Shown piece by piece: positions 34,399-34,885 of a stretch of DNA of 34,885 bases. This stretch comes from an uncultured Dialister sp. GTDB taxonomy: Bacteria > Bacillota > Negativicutes > Veillonellales > Dialisteraceae. The notes under the pieces are model-generated. The model made no database searches. It was not told the DNA's origin and saw nothing but the letters and a program-made list of their open reading frames with translations. The DNA lies in NCBI RefSeq assembly GCF_900765565.1, contig NZ_CAAFRZ010000214.1:1-34885 (forward strand). Direction: 5' to 3'. Each line of letters begins with the position of its first letter. The first letter of the stretch is position 1. Both the position numbers and the translations under genes were made by a program.

Positions 34399-34501
34399 AT
34401 CCATCCTGCGGCTTTGCCGCGGCCCTTCTCTAAGGGCCTGCATGGGTGTGGGATAGCTCACATGGAACGTTAACCCTTCTATCGAGGCAACCGTTAAAAG
34501 C
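34399..34501. repeat. 103-base direct repeat, copy 1
   Basis: This segment is identical in length to 34783-34885, with 5 differences in 103 positions. It holds GCGGC-TTT-GCCGC, GGCCCTT-CTCT-AAGGGCC, and the 5' part of a hairpin GGAACG, TTAAC paired with GTTAA, CGTTCC that runs on to about 34507. Confidence 0.9.
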
Positions 34502-34782
34502 GTTCCCCCTTGGAGATGGAAGTGCTTCGGCCGGGCTCTAAGGTGCTCGCTTAATGTGCAGGTTATGCTTGCTGATGAGCCCGGCTTGGGCATCCTCTGC
34601 AGGATGCCCACAGAGGACTTCCAAGTTTGGCCTGAATACAAAAGGCGCTTAGCCTGCCCATAAAAGCGCCTTCCTTATAGGCCAAACGGCGGCAGGCCAA
34701 AGGCCGGGGGATGGATCCGCCTCGGAGAGGCGGGTTCTGCGAAGCAGAGGATGCGTCTTTATAGTCGTTAACGGTTACGGCA
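34502..34782. other. Structured unit between the 103-base repeats
   Basis: There is no credible gene. Nested perfect stems are visible. CTTGG and AAGT (34510-34524) pair with ACTTCCAAG (34617-34625). CCGGGCTC (34531-34538) pairs with GAGCCCGG (34577-34584). TGGGCATCCT (34587-34596) pairs with AGGATGCCCA (34601-34610). GTTTGGCCT (34625-34633) pairs with AGGCCAAAC (34679-34687) around an inner AAGGCGCTT/AAGCGCCTT stem (34642-34650/34664-34672). This resembles a folded RNA or a miniature element. Confidence 0.7.
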
Positions 34783-34885
34783 ATCCATCCTGCGGCTTTG
34801 CCGCGGCCCTTCTCCAAGGGCCTGCATGGGTATGGGATAGCTCACAGGGAACGTTAACCCCTCTATCGAGACAACCGTTAAAAGC
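34783..34885. repeat. 103-base direct repeat, copy 2 (cut by window end)
   Basis: This is a second copy of 34399-34501 at a distance of 384 bases, running to the last base of the window. The unit may continue as an array beyond it. Confidence 0.9.

Overview
The window reads as ordinary chromosome from an anaerobic, non-sporulating-looking member of the Bacillota. A Negativicute of the Dialister/Megasphaera kind is my best guess, but that rests on gene order and protein flavour, not on a marker gene. No phage, transposase or plasmid gene is visible. Thirty-two of 33 protein genes and tRNA-Pro are on the + strand; tadA and tRNA-Ser are on the minus strand.

Layout. 1-450: AT-rich leader. 451-2062: DUF47 regulator plus PiT phosphate transporter, with a terminator. 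2214-3853: rbgA and rnhB. 3854-4199: unrecognised structured spacer and a leader. 4200-10827: tightly overlapped tetrapyrrole operon (precorrin-2 dehydrogenase, hemA, hemC, cobA-hemD fusion, hemB, hemL). It makes uroporphyrinogen III and precorrin-2 from glutamyl-tRNA; no late haem gene is present, so siroheme or cobalamin is the likely product, and a cobalamin adenosyltransferase lies at 33753-34256. 11019-12466: DUF1653 protein, tRNA-Ser(CGA), tadA and a YbjN-like protein. 13059-20476: recJ, rel, dtd, an MBL hydrolase, an AI-2E family permease and a Fur-family regulator. 20886-24068: hisS and aspS, followed by a probable 6S RNA, the same aspS-6S arrangement as in Bacillus. 24701-28406: Xaa-Pro peptidase, efp, two Asp23 proteins, nusB and a TsaD-like paralog. 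28796-31969: ispA, tlyA and nadK as isolated genes. 32312-34256: tRNA-Pro(GGG), htpX, ndk and the adenosyltransferase.

The unusual part is the spacers. From about 17.9 kb on, nearly every large gap is filled by GC-rich, multiply palindromic repeats. Family R (five copies) is a clover-like fold. Its hairpins keep one loop (TCGCTGCGCT or its complement), while their stems differ completely yet stay base-paired. Family B (two copies) is a three-hairpin fold. A third unit with a 384-base period begins at the right edge, and a composite spacer lies at 12530-12962. R and B copies sit where the usual Bacillota gene strings are interrupted (places of xseA/xseB, dxs, argR/recN, hemZ). They mostly follow genes that lack their own intrinsic terminator. 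These repeats are the best candidate for something undescribed here.
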